From the NCBI GenBank assembly GCA_029260345.1, contig JAJDDK010000007.1, positions 252,226-316,225 of the forward strand: a DNA stretch of 64,000 nucleotides. The letters are read 5' to 3'. This document shows, in pieces, positions 26,401 through 37,585 of this stretch. The DNA comes from Phycisphaerales bacterium (GTDB lineage Bacteria; Planctomycetota; Phycisphaerae; Phycisphaerales; UBA1924). A program made the position numbers and the translations under genes. Positions within the stretch are counted from its first letter, which is position 1. Each line of letters opens with the position of its first letter. The notes under the pieces are model-generated. The model made no database searches and had not been told where the DNA came from. It saw nothing but the letters and a program-made list of their open reading frames with translations.

Positions 26401-27665
26401 GGCGTCCGGTGTCCGACCTGGAGCTGGTGCTCTTCGATGACGCCGCTGTCCGCGTTCGAGAGCTCTTCGCGCCAATCAAGTCAGCGACCGCAGACTGCCG
26501 CTCACTGAGGTCTGAAGCACGACACCATGAGTGCTTCGCCGAGCTTCGCGACCTTGCGGCGAGCCTGACCTACCGGCCTGCGGAGTCCCAGGGTGACATG
26601 CCGCCCGCGGAGCAGCGGCAGTGGCTCCGGGAGACCGGGGAGTTCTTCTCGCGACTCCATAACGACGATGAGACGCTCCGCGATCAGATACGCGCGAGCG
26701 GCGGCAGGCTGGCAGAGACCGCGTGGCAGTCGTTCCAGTTGCTAAGCGTGCTCCCGTACCTCGATGGGTCACCTGCGGGCCAGGCCCATGAGCCAGTCGT
26801 CTTGTGGGACGAACGCACGCTCTACGTCAAGGAGGGATCGGCGGCTCGCGTGTGCGATGCCGTCGTCGCAGAGCTCTCTCGATGCTTCCCATCAGAGGCT
26901 GTACAGCGTGCTCTTCGCTCCTGCTACGAGCGAGACGCTGCATTCATCGCCGACTACCTCGCCGAGCACTTCGAGTTTGACGACGTTCTCGATCCCAAGA
27001 CCCCCGAAGCCGACACAGATCAATCGGGCGAGGAGAAGCCAGAAGCGCCGCGGGAGCCCACGAGCGAGGCACCCCAGCAGCCTAACCAGTCGCCGGAAGT
27101 CAGCGATCCAAACGCATCAAGTACCGACGCGGATCCCACCGATCAGGCAGCCGACGAGCCAGATTCCAGCCCCGGTGATTCGACAGTCGACGAACCAGTC
27201 AATATCGACGACGCGGGCGAGCAAGGTGAAGAAGAACCGCCGGACCCGGACGAGGCCGATCCGCAGCCCGAACCAACCCGCAAACCACCAACACCTCGCC
27301 AAGGGCCGCTCATCGCTCGGTTCGCCAAGAGCAAGGGGTTCCGGCCAACCGGAGTCAAGAACGAGTGGGCCCACCAAGACGGGAGCCGCCTGGAGCACAC
27401 GAGCGACATCTTCCCTTGGGTCCACAAGGACGGCGACCGAGTCATCCAGCGATTCTGGATCGCGGAACAAAGTCTGACACGCTCGGGCATCGACCTCGGC
27501 TCGGACGTCTGGGAGATGCTCCGTAAGCACCCCGAGCACTGCTCCTTCGTGCTGAGCGAGGACGAGCGACCGCTTGTCCTCCCGGGCACGACCTTGCTCC
27601 GCATGGTCCAGGGTGAGTCTCTTGAGTTGTTCGCGTCTCGATACCGCCTGAGGCGACCGGAGTAA
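23397..27665 (+). CDS. Sacsin-like GHKL (HSP90-type) ATPase protein
   Basis: A 1422-residue protein. Its N-terminus has an HSP90/sacsin-type ATP-binding fold: N-box SELLQNADDAGATEA at residues ~58-72 and the glycine loop TIGFRGIGFKSTF at ~111-123. The long middle region is alpha/beta without a named domain. An acidic, Pro/Asp/Glu-rich linker (~1185-1305) leads to a C-terminal domain (GFRPTGVKNEWAHQDGSRLE, then FPWVHKDGDRVIQRFW). Bacterial sacsin-like proteins are frequent in defence islands, as possible sensors or chaperone-type switches. The ATG overlaps the helicase stop (ATGA), so it is translationally coupled. It is not part of the minimal helicase-methylase-ATPase trio and is best seen as embedded. 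Confidence 0.82.
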   Translation: MTFSASAKVQTRQSPPPYFDQVCREATELWRKLDEDPVLAGPWRQLFSQVQSPRHVLSELLQNADDAGATEASASLHDGSFCFRHSGSDFTHQQFISLCRFGFSNKRNLHTIGFRGIGFKSTFSLGPDVTVLTPSLAVRFNQTRFTKPEWIADGEPSSDTQIRVGLQDEHREAELRKNLKDWTESPTSLLFFSNIRSLEIDGQRIERKTIDKGPIPRSEWVELSTIPNNPLLVVWSEYEDFPEEAVAEIRKERFSEEVELPPCRVELVLGLPFTQRLFVVLPTGVKPNVPFCCNAPFVQDPARLGIKEPSVSPTNRWLLDRLGALAAESMSTWLGNATIPLSERAKAYELLPEVSEERDDTDSVVTEIICSSMDDSLSESPVLLTENGEVLPAKECFAPPRPLYRVWTATQLLEAFGGTQSDLLSHAVTDPHRIRLSEWGWLDRTSGQDILHALEGGTRPSRPDSWPAVAELWQFISRHVRYDHGGKTRRRLAIIPVLNSDDLAPANDVVRVSDTRRGVRTDDWRFIIDGLCQLHPDWIEAVQSASETDALFGGLGDMLGELGLADPTPIDRVIRHRAETFFDSEELDREECVRFAHLLAALDATSPECFEFVTRDNVRRTSDDSLFVDDGALEQLVPPAWADERFLHEDYEAEFVHCARDQWSSWSRSTKSGLSTGSFFETNSQTPWNWTKRDAEQFLESRGVGRPSTYHYRTPSFQITDHDFDRRLRPFWEKLALNDQTIWARVLERILLAPPHERAKVLYAELHECWGAYTRRVQCGTIPAKWLVSLRGLVCIPDTHGKLREPAQLLLRSPDTEPLLGAEAFVSAELDTPANRELLLLLGARATPAGADSILNRIRALSEAETPPLTELGKWYDALDRVLGRRRPDDLELIREAFSDQSLIFTEQGEWACLGEVFQRLYEDDPPGLPTVHPEFRQLSIWSVIGVSERPSPDLLVDYVDGFDSGQKLDGNQLKRVRAVLREQPSRIWNECGHWLALDGNWRPVSDLELVLFDDAAVRVRELFAPIKSATADCRSLRSEARHHECFAELRDLAASLTYRPAESQGDMPPAEQRQWLRETGEFFSRLHNDDETLRDQIRASGGRLAETAWQSFQLLSVLPYLDGSPAGQAHEPVVLWDERTLYVKEGSAARVCDAVVAELSRCFPSEAVQRALRSCYERDAAFIADYLAEHFEFDDVLDPKTPEADTDQSGEEKPEAPREPTSEAPQQPNQSPEVSDPNASSTDADPTDQAADEPDSSPGDSTVDEPVNIDDAGEQGEEEPPDPDEADPQPEPTRKPPTPRQGPLIARFAKSKGFRPTGVKNEWAHQDGSRLEHTSDIFPWVHKDGDRVIQRFWIAEQSLTRSGIDLGSDVWEMLRKHPEHCSFVLSEDERPLVLPGTTLLRMVQGESLELFASRYRLRRPE

Positions 27666-27671
27666 TCAGGT

Positions 27672-28643
27672 ATGGCTAAGAAGAAGCGAACAAAGAAGAA
27701 GACCGGACGGGCACGCCCCCAACCAACCGCAGAGCGCCGCATCATGTTCTATCGCATTGATTGCGGCCGCGATGATGCGGGAACGCCGATCGCCTACGCA
27801 CCAGGTCCGGCGTTGAACCACATCAATGGGCTGCCATGGACCAACACAGGCCGCTATCAGCCAGCGTCCGATGGTGACGTTGTCTGTTCATGGGTCGATC
27901 GCAGTCAAGCCAACCAGCAAATGCGTTTCGCGACGGTTCGACGGGCGAGCCTACCTCTCGTCGAGAACGGGAGCGGCACCTTGTCTCCCCTGAACATCGC
28001 TGCGAACGCTGGCCTGAGCGAGATCACCCACCTGGTCTTCTTCCCGAACAACATCCTCGGCGCCGTCTTCAACTTCTACGGCCCGCGTCCCACGCGCTTG
28101 GCCGCCTATCTAAAGGCACGGGTTCCGAACACGCCGCTGGACCTGACGATCAATCCACTCATTCGCACGGACATCACTGAAGAGCTTGACCGCTTCGAGA
28201 CTCTCAGGGTCGTCAATCTGAAGATCCGCCCGTCCTATACAGAGACCATCGCTCAGGCGGACGAGAGTCTCGGCCAGTCATTTGCTGCCGCGCAATCTGC
28301 GGTTACAGATCAGGCCGAGGAGGTCGCCCTTTCTTTGTCCGCTGGTCGGAAGAAGAGAGCTCACCTCGGCGACTCGCTGATGGGATTTGTTCGCCGGATG
28401 GTGGGCCGAGACGACCTTCACGAGAACGCCATGCAATTCACTATGAGTGGCCTGGACACTGAGACTCAGCGGTCTGCAACGCTCGACCTGCTCAGTGACA
28501 AGCTCGTGAGCACAAAGCGCATCATCAAGCAGAGCCAGCGATCCCGAGCACTCGACACCGAGTCGGCCTACGCCGCGGTCCAGGAGGCATACAACGAACT
28601 CCACGACCAGCTTCAGGCGGCTGCTGCAGCGGAGTTGGAGTGA
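27672..28643 (+). CDS. Defence-operon protein of unknown family (323 aa)
   Basis: A basic N-terminus (MAKKKRTKKKTGRARPQPT) precedes IMFYRIDCGRDDAG and an alpha/beta body (SEITHLVFFPNNILGAVFNF, YGPRPTRLAAYLKA, LRVVNLKIRPSYTETI). The C-terminal ~110 residues are helical. I do not recognise the family with certainty; it recalls the soluble partners of two-gene membrane systems in size and layout. It starts seven bases after the sacsin-like gene, and its stop overlaps (TGATG) the start of a four-helix membrane protein, so these two are probably a functional pair. Confidence 0.75.
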   Translation: MAKKKRTKKKTGRARPQPTAERRIMFYRIDCGRDDAGTPIAYAPGPALNHINGLPWTNTGRYQPASDGDVVCSWVDRSQANQQMRFATVRRASLPLVENGSGTLSPLNIAANAGLSEITHLVFFPNNILGAVFNFYGPRPTRLAAYLKARVPNTPLDLTINPLIRTDITEELDRFETLRVVNLKIRPSYTETIAQADESLGQSFAAAQSAVTDQAEEVALSLSAGRKKRAHLGDSLMGFVRRMVGRDDLHENAMQFTMSGLDTETQRSATLDLLSDKLVSTKRIIKQSQRSRALDTESAYAAVQEAYNELHDQLQAAAAAELE

Positions 28644-29167
28644 TGGCAAAGAAGAAGGACAAGCCACTGCGCAGCTTCTGGGCAAGCCACTTCCTCTGGT
28701 GCGAGTTGGCTGTTGTCGCAATCGCCTGGGGTCTCTTTGTGGCCTGGGGCGTCCGGTGGGGCGGGCATGATCAGCTAATCGATTTCATGGCAGACCGTCG
28801 AGGTACGATCTACGGTGTTCTCGCTGGCATCTTCGGTTCACTGCTTGGCTTCGCGATCGCGGCGGAAGCAATCGTGCTCAGCCTGTCCGGCAGCGACAAG
28901 CTCTCTGTAGTCAGAAGCAGCAAGCACTACCCAACGCTCTGGCGAGTCTTCCGCTGGACGATTCGGACACTCGCTTTGGCAACAGTCGCTGCCTTGATCG
29001 CACTACTACTCGATCGAGACAAGCAACCGTGGATGGCGTGGCTGTACGGGTGCGCGTTTTTCACGTTCCTCGCTATCGCACAACTCGCCCGTACCATTTG
29101 GGTGCTGGAACAGGTCGTGCACGTTGTCTCGACTCCAAGCACGAAGGAATCGAGCAACAATGGCTGA
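28643..29167 (+). CDS. Four-helix membrane protein, candidate defence effector
   Basis: A 174-residue integral membrane protein. Predicted helices are CELAVVAIAWGLFVAWGV, GTIYGVLAGIFGSLLGFAIA (running into EAIVLSL), TLALATVAALIALLL and AWLYGCAFFTFLAIAQLA. It starts with a basic MAKKKDKPLR. The ATG overlaps the previous stop and the end overlaps the methylase start by eight bases. In several anti-phage systems the second gene is a small membrane protein that damages or signals at the membrane. Such a role here is inference from context. Confidence 0.75.
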   Translation: MAKKKDKPLRSFWASHFLWCELAVVAIAWGLFVAWGVRWGGHDQLIDFMADRRGTIYGVLAGIFGSLLGFAIAAEAIVLSLSGSDKLSVVRSSKHYPTLWRVFRWTIRTLALATVAALIALLLDRDKQPWMAWLYGCAFFTFLAIAQLARTIWVLEQVVHVVSTPSTKESSNNG

Positions 29168-32129
29168 CACATCTCCCCGCCGCAAGAAGCTCATCGAGGT
29201 CGCCCTCCCTCTCGAGGCCATCAGCGAGGAGTCGTCGCGTCGCAAACGCAAGGCACCCAAGGGATATCCTACGACGCTGCACTGGTGGTATGCCCAGCGC
29301 CCGGTAGCTGCATGCAGAGCTGTCATCTTCTCTTCGCTCGTCGACGACCCATCCTCCGACCCCGCCTTCCGCAACGCCGACGGCACAGTCGATGAAGATC
29401 GCGCCGGCCTCCGCCGCACCGAGCTTTTTGATCTCATCGAGCAGCTCGTCCTGTGGGAAAACTCCAACAACCCAGCCGTCATCAACGCCGCCCGCGCCGA
29501 GATCGCCGCCTCGGTCGTCAGCAGCAAGGTCGAGCTCGGCGAGCTGCAGAAAGACACCATCGTCTTCGGCAAGAGCGAGGGCAAGCCGCACCCGGACGGC
29601 CCGATGGCCGACGACGGCGGCACGGCATGGCGGGTCATGCTGCGTCGCTCCAAGCCCGAGATCGTCAACCACGTCCTCGCGACCTACGCCCCGCTCGTGC
29701 TCGACCCCTTCGCCGGCGGCGGGTCCATCCCCCTCGAAGCCCAGCGGCTCGGCCTGCGGGCCCACGCGTCCGACCTCAACCCCGTCGCGGTCCTCATAAA
29801 CAAGGCTCTGATCGAGATCCCGCCGAAGTTCGCTGATCAGCCGCCGGTGCACCCGGACGCCGAGACCAAGACCGGCTGGTCGGGGGCGTCGGGCCTGGCC
29901 GAGGATGTCCGACGCTACGGCCAGTGGATGCGCGATGAGGCCGAACAACGCATCGGGCGCTTCTACCCCAAGGTGAAGATCACCGAAGCGATGACGAAAG
30001 ACCGCCCGGACCTGAAGCCCTATGTGGGGCAGGAACTCACGGTGATCGCCTGGCTATGGGCGCGGACAGTCACGTCCCCCAATCCCGCGTTCGCAGGCGT
30101 TCATGTCCCGCTGGCCGCCTCGTTCTGGCTCAGCAAGAAGAAGGGCAAAGAGGCGTGGGTCAAGCCCGTGGTCGATCGCGAAGGCAAAGCGTGGTCGTTC
30201 AAAGTCATGGTCGGGAAGCCAAGCGACAACTTTGATCCATCAACTGGTACGGTGAAGCGTGCGGGCGGCACATGTCTGCTCAGTGAATCGCCGATGCCGT
30301 TCGATCACATTCGGGAAGAAGGGAAAGCGGGTCGGATGCAGCAACGGCTCATGGCCATCGTCTGCGAAGGTCATCGCGGGCGAATCTATTTGGATCCGTT
30401 GCCGGAACAGGAGCAGATCGCACAGGAAGTCATTGCGGACGACTACCCCATCACTGATCTGCCCGAGAAAGCACTGGGCTTTCGCATCCAGCTCTACGGC
30501 ATGGACCAGCACTGGAAGCTCTTCACCCCGCGGCAGTTGACGGCGTCGGTAACGTTCAGCGATCTGGTGGGCGAGGCGCGGGCCAGGGCCCTCGCCAATG
30601 CCACCGCCGCCCAACACCTCGACCCCAGGGCCTATGCCGACGCAGTCGCGACGTATCTCGCGTTTGCGGTGAGCCGCATGCTTGATTACAACAGCGCTTT
30701 TGCTACATGGCGGGCTAAGGACAACGCCATGCGATCGACCATAGGAAAGCAAGCCCTTCCGATGGTCTGGGACTTTGCAGAGGCCAATCCACTTGCAAAG
30801 TCAAGCAGCGGCTGTGTCCCTGCATGCAAGGTCGTCGCTTCAGCCGTCGAGCTTCTTCCAGCTGGGATCCCCGGGGCGGCAACACAGGCTGATGCATCTC
30901 GCCCTTCACTGTCGGGTGAATATGTGTGCTGTACAGATCCTCCTTATTACGACAATGTCGGCTATGCCGACTTGTCGGACTTCTTCTTTATTTGGCTTCG
31001 TAGGTCGCTAAAGGACGTCTATCCTGACTTGTCTGCCACAGTTCTCACTCCGAAGTCTGACGAGATCATCGCGTCTCCGTATCGACACGCCGGAGGCGCT
31101 GCGGAAGCTCGGCAGTTCTTTGAGAGCCGACTAGGAGACGCGTTCTTTCACGTGCGAGAGCACGCCGATCCATTTGGCCGCATTACGATCTTCTATGCAT
31201 TTAAGCAGTCGGAATCCGATGATACTGGCGATGCCAGCACAGGATGGGAAACGTTTCTCACTGCAGTCATCAATCGCGGATTGGTAATCCACGCGACTTG
31301 GCCCATGCGTACCGAGGGCGATAATCGTCAGGTTGGTATTGACACCAATGCATTGGCATCATCAATCGTCCTGGCATGCTCACCACGTCCAGGTGGCTCA
31401 CCAATGGCGACGCGGCGTGAGTTCGCCGACGCCCTGCGTGCCGAGCTGCCCGAAGCAATCCGCCACCTTCAGTCGGGCAATGTGGCGCCGGTGGACCTAG
31501 CGCAGGCCTCGATCGGGCCCGGCGTCAGCGTCTTCAGCCGCTACAGCAAGGTCGTCAACGCAGACGGCACGCCCATGAGCGTGCGCGAGGCGCTGCAACT
31601 GATCAACCATGTGCTCGATGAAGCCCTCACAGAACAGGAAGGCGACTTCGACGCCGAGACACGCTTCGCCCTCAAGTGGTTCGAGCAGTACGGCGTGAAG
31701 GAGGGCCCCTTCGGCGACGCCGAGACGCTCGCCAAGGCGATGGCGGTGAGCGTGCAGGGCGTTGTGGAGTCGGGTGTGGCGGTGAGCAGGGCCGGCAAGG
31801 TTCGTCTGCTGCGTTCGGACGAGCTCGACCCCGCGTGGGACCCGCAGACCGACACGCGCCTGACGATCTGGGAGGTGTCCCAGCACCTGATCCGCGAGCT
31901 TGAGCAGAGCGGCGAGCCGGCCGCCGCGGACCTGCTCCGTCGCGTCGGCTCCGGAGCCGGACAGACCGCACGCGAGCTCGCCTACCGCCTATACCAGACC
32001 TGCGAGCGGAAGAAGTGGGCCGACTGGGCCCGCAGCTACAACGGCCTCGTCGTGTCGTGGCCCGAAATCGAAAAGCTGGCACGCGAGCGGCCCCGCACGG
32101 AGGCAGCAGCGCAGTCAGAAATGTTCTAA
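29160..32129 (+). CDS. DUF1156 adenine-specific DNA methylase (defence-associated)
   Basis: A 989-residue amino-methyltransferase of the type found in anti-phage islands. The N-terminal DUF1156 block is visible as KLIEVALPLEAISEESSRR followed by HWWYAQRPVAACRAVIFSSL. The SAM-binding motif LDPFAGGGSIPLEA is near residue ~180. The catalytic motif CTDPPYYDNVGYADLSDFFF, with DPPY, is near ~593, giving the gamma/alpha-type order with a long insertion. It probably marks host DNA while the helicase and ATPase act on unmarked DNA; that role is inferred. The ATG at 29160 is favoured over 29124 and overlaps the membrane-protein gene. Confidence 0.9.
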   Translation: MADTSPRRKKLIEVALPLEAISEESSRRKRKAPKGYPTTLHWWYAQRPVAACRAVIFSSLVDDPSSDPAFRNADGTVDEDRAGLRRTELFDLIEQLVLWENSNNPAVINAARAEIAASVVSSKVELGELQKDTIVFGKSEGKPHPDGPMADDGGTAWRVMLRRSKPEIVNHVLATYAPLVLDPFAGGGSIPLEAQRLGLRAHASDLNPVAVLINKALIEIPPKFADQPPVHPDAETKTGWSGASGLAEDVRRYGQWMRDEAEQRIGRFYPKVKITEAMTKDRPDLKPYVGQELTVIAWLWARTVTSPNPAFAGVHVPLAASFWLSKKKGKEAWVKPVVDREGKAWSFKVMVGKPSDNFDPSTGTVKRAGGTCLLSESPMPFDHIREEGKAGRMQQRLMAIVCEGHRGRIYLDPLPEQEQIAQEVIADDYPITDLPEKALGFRIQLYGMDQHWKLFTPRQLTASVTFSDLVGEARARALANATAAQHLDPRAYADAVATYLAFAVSRMLDYNSAFATWRAKDNAMRSTIGKQALPMVWDFAEANPLAKSSSGCVPACKVVASAVELLPAGIPGAATQADASRPSLSGEYVCCTDPPYYDNVGYADLSDFFFIWLRRSLKDVYPDLSATVLTPKSDEIIASPYRHAGGAAEARQFFESRLGDAFFHVREHADPFGRITIFYAFKQSESDDTGDASTGWETFLTAVINRGLVIHATWPMRTEGDNRQVGIDTNALASSIVLACSPRPGGSPMATRREFADALRAELPEAIRHLQSGNVAPVDLAQASIGPGVSVFSRYSKVVNADGTPMSVREALQLINHVLDEALTEQEGDFDAETRFALKWFEQYGVKEGPFGDAETLAKAMAVSVQGVVESGVAVSRAGKVRLLRSDELDPAWDPQTDTRLTIWEVSQHLIRELEQSGEPAAADLLRRVGSGAGQTARELAYRLYQTCERKKWADWARSYNGLVVSWPEIEKLARERPRTEAAAQSEMF

Positions 32130-32196
32130 TGGATGAGCAGTCGCAGACCACACGTCAAAGAGGCGATGACGTCCGGGTTTGAATGGAGACCCCAAG

Positions 32197-33960
32197 ATGG
32201 CGTTTCAGACACCAATCACTATTAGGGACGCATTGGGATGCATTGAGGATCGCAAATATGCGCTTCCAGCCATTCAGCGTGAATTCGTCTGGCCTCCAGA
32301 GAAAATTTGCGCGCTCTTTGACAGCCTGATGAGGGGGTACCCGATCGGCTCATTCCTGTTCTGGCACGTGCAAGAGGAATATTGCCGCGAATTCAAGTTC
32401 TACGACTTCATGCGGGAGTATCACGAACGGACAAATCGCCATTGCGACCCGCTTGAGATCACTCAGCCGCGCTCATTGACTGCAGTTCTTGATGGACAGC
32501 AGCGCCTGACGGCGTTCAATATTGCGTTTCGCGGAAGCATGGCGACCAAAGTCCCCCGAAAACGGCGGAACAATCCCAATGCATACCCCAAGAAGCGACT
32601 CCATCTCAATTTGCTGGGTGAGGCGGGCGAGAACGAAGCGAACCTGAAGTATGACTTCCGCTTTCTCACCGAAGACGCCGCGCGTGAGCGAACCAGCAAT
32701 CAGCTCTGGTTCCCCGTTCCCGATGTCATGCAGCTGAAGAACACAAGCACTGCGATTAACAGATTCCTCATTCGTGAGGGGATCTCTGATAATGAGACGG
32801 CGTTTGAATTACTCGCAGGCTTGTATGATCTGCTCAATCGCGATGCCACTGTTGTCTATTTCTTGGAGAAAGAACAGGACCTCGACAAGGTTCTCAATAT
32901 CTTCATACGCGTCAACAGTGGGGCCACGCCGCTGAGCTACTCCGACTTGTTGATGAGCATTGCGACAGCCTCCTGGAAAGATCTTGATGCGCGCGATGCG
33001 ATCCACAATCTCGTGGACGACCTCAATGAAACTCGAGATGGCTTTGCGCTGAGCAAGGACTTCGTCCTCAAAGCCGGGTTAATGCTTACGGATATCAGCA
33101 GCGTGGGATTCAAGGTTACCAATTTCAATGCGCAGAATATGGCCACGCTTGAGGACAATTGGGACCGAATCAGTAGCGCCCTGCATCTCACCGTCCGTTT
33201 GGCAGCCCAGTTTGGGTTTTCCGAGCACACACTCTCTGCCGACAGTGCACTCCTACCGATCGCCTATTCCCTCTATCAACGAAGACTCTCGGATTCGTAT
33301 CTCGCGAGCGTCCAACACAAAGAGGACCGCGAAGCGATTCGCGGATGGCTCACTCGCTCTTTGCTGAAGTCAGGTGTTTGGGGCTCAGGTCTGGACACAA
33401 CCCTCACCGCCATCCGTAGCGTGCTCGGCAAGCACGGAGAGTCACGGTTTCCGGTGGAGGAGATCGAAGCCGAGATGGCGCGCCGAGGCCGAGGGCTTCA
33501 ATTCTCAGACGAAGAGATTGAGGATCTCACCGAAGTCTCTTATGGCGATCGGCGCTGTTTCCCCCTGCTGTCGATCCTGTTCCCGTTTGTAAACCTCCGG
33601 GATGAATTTCACATTGATCACGTTTTTCCGCGGTCGCGCGTCACCCGCCGAGAGTTGAAGAAACTCGGAGTCGACAGCGTAGATGCGGATGTCATGCAGG
33701 AGCAGCGAGATCTACTCCCGAATCTGCAGCTTCTCCCGGGGGCAATGAACCAGTCCAAAGGAAGCGAAATGCCGGCCGCATGGCTTGATCGGGAGTTCAC
33801 AAGGCCCGGAGAAAAAGACGCCTACTGCGAGCAACATGCTTTGGGGGCGATTCCCGATAGTCTGTCGGACTTTGAGTTGTTCTATTCCAACCGGCGAGAG
33901 CGGCTCAATCAACTCATTCGAACGGCTCTTGGCTCTTCGAAGTCAACCGTGGAAGTGTAA
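32197..33960 (+). CDS. DUF262 / HNH (GmrSD-like) nuclease-type protein
   Basis: A 587-residue protein. The N-terminal DUF262 (ParB/sulfiredoxin-like) has the PAIQREFVWP motif and the nucleotide-binding VLDGQQRLTAF near residue ~98. The C-terminal half has a DUF1524-type HNH segment, FHIDHVFPRSRV (~470), followed by LPNLQLLPGAMNQSKG, as in GmrSD type IV modification-dependent restriction enzymes. Fusion of both domains in one chain is the usual active form. ATG 32197 with GGAG upstream is preferred to TTG 32179. It lies between the methylase and the DUF499 gene and may be an accessory nuclease. Confidence 0.88.
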   Translation: MAFQTPITIRDALGCIEDRKYALPAIQREFVWPPEKICALFDSLMRGYPIGSFLFWHVQEEYCREFKFYDFMREYHERTNRHCDPLEITQPRSLTAVLDGQQRLTAFNIAFRGSMATKVPRKRRNNPNAYPKKRLHLNLLGEAGENEANLKYDFRFLTEDAARERTSNQLWFPVPDVMQLKNTSTAINRFLIREGISDNETAFELLAGLYDLLNRDATVVYFLEKEQDLDKVLNIFIRVNSGATPLSYSDLLMSIATASWKDLDARDAIHNLVDDLNETRDGFALSKDFVLKAGLMLTDISSVGFKVTNFNAQNMATLEDNWDRISSALHLTVRLAAQFGFSEHTLSADSALLPIAYSLYQRRLSDSYLASVQHKEDREAIRGWLTRSLLKSGVWGSGLDTTLTAIRSVLGKHGESRFPVEEIEAEMARRGRGLQFSDEEIEDLTEVSYGDRRCFPLLSILFPFVNLRDEFHIDHVFPRSRVTRRELKKLGVDSVDADVMQEQRDLLPNLQLLPGAMNQSKGSEMPAAWLDREFTRPGEKDAYCEQHALGAIPDSLSDFELFYSNRRERLNQLIRTALGSSKSTVEV

Positions 33961-33975
33961 GAGGGCCAGAGTCGT

Positions 33976-37263
<3,288 letters not shown>

Positions 37264-37585
37264 CCTTCGCCTATGACAGAGCGTGCACGATTCACGTTCT
37301 TAGCTACGGAATCATTTTCGGCACCTTCGACCACTCCTGCTGCGTCTAAACCTCTTCCACGCATCGGTGCAGATTAATTTGTGGCGCTGTATGGGTGCGC
37401 ATGGATCGAAGTGAATCACTGCCATCTAACGAGCTATTCGCCCAACTAAAGACCGCATTGTCAATCACTTGACCAGTCGTTGTGGTCTTGCTAATTCGGC
37501 GCGCCCAGCACTTGTCTAGTCGCCCCGTGCCGATTCGAGAAATCCTGTTTTGACTCATGTGTCAAATCCAAGCATCGACATAAAT
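37264..37585. other. Gap between the defence operon and rtcR
   Basis: About 320 bases with no convincing gene or RNA. Both flanking genes end here (convergent). No clear hairpin-plus-T terminator was seen. Confidence 0.5.
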
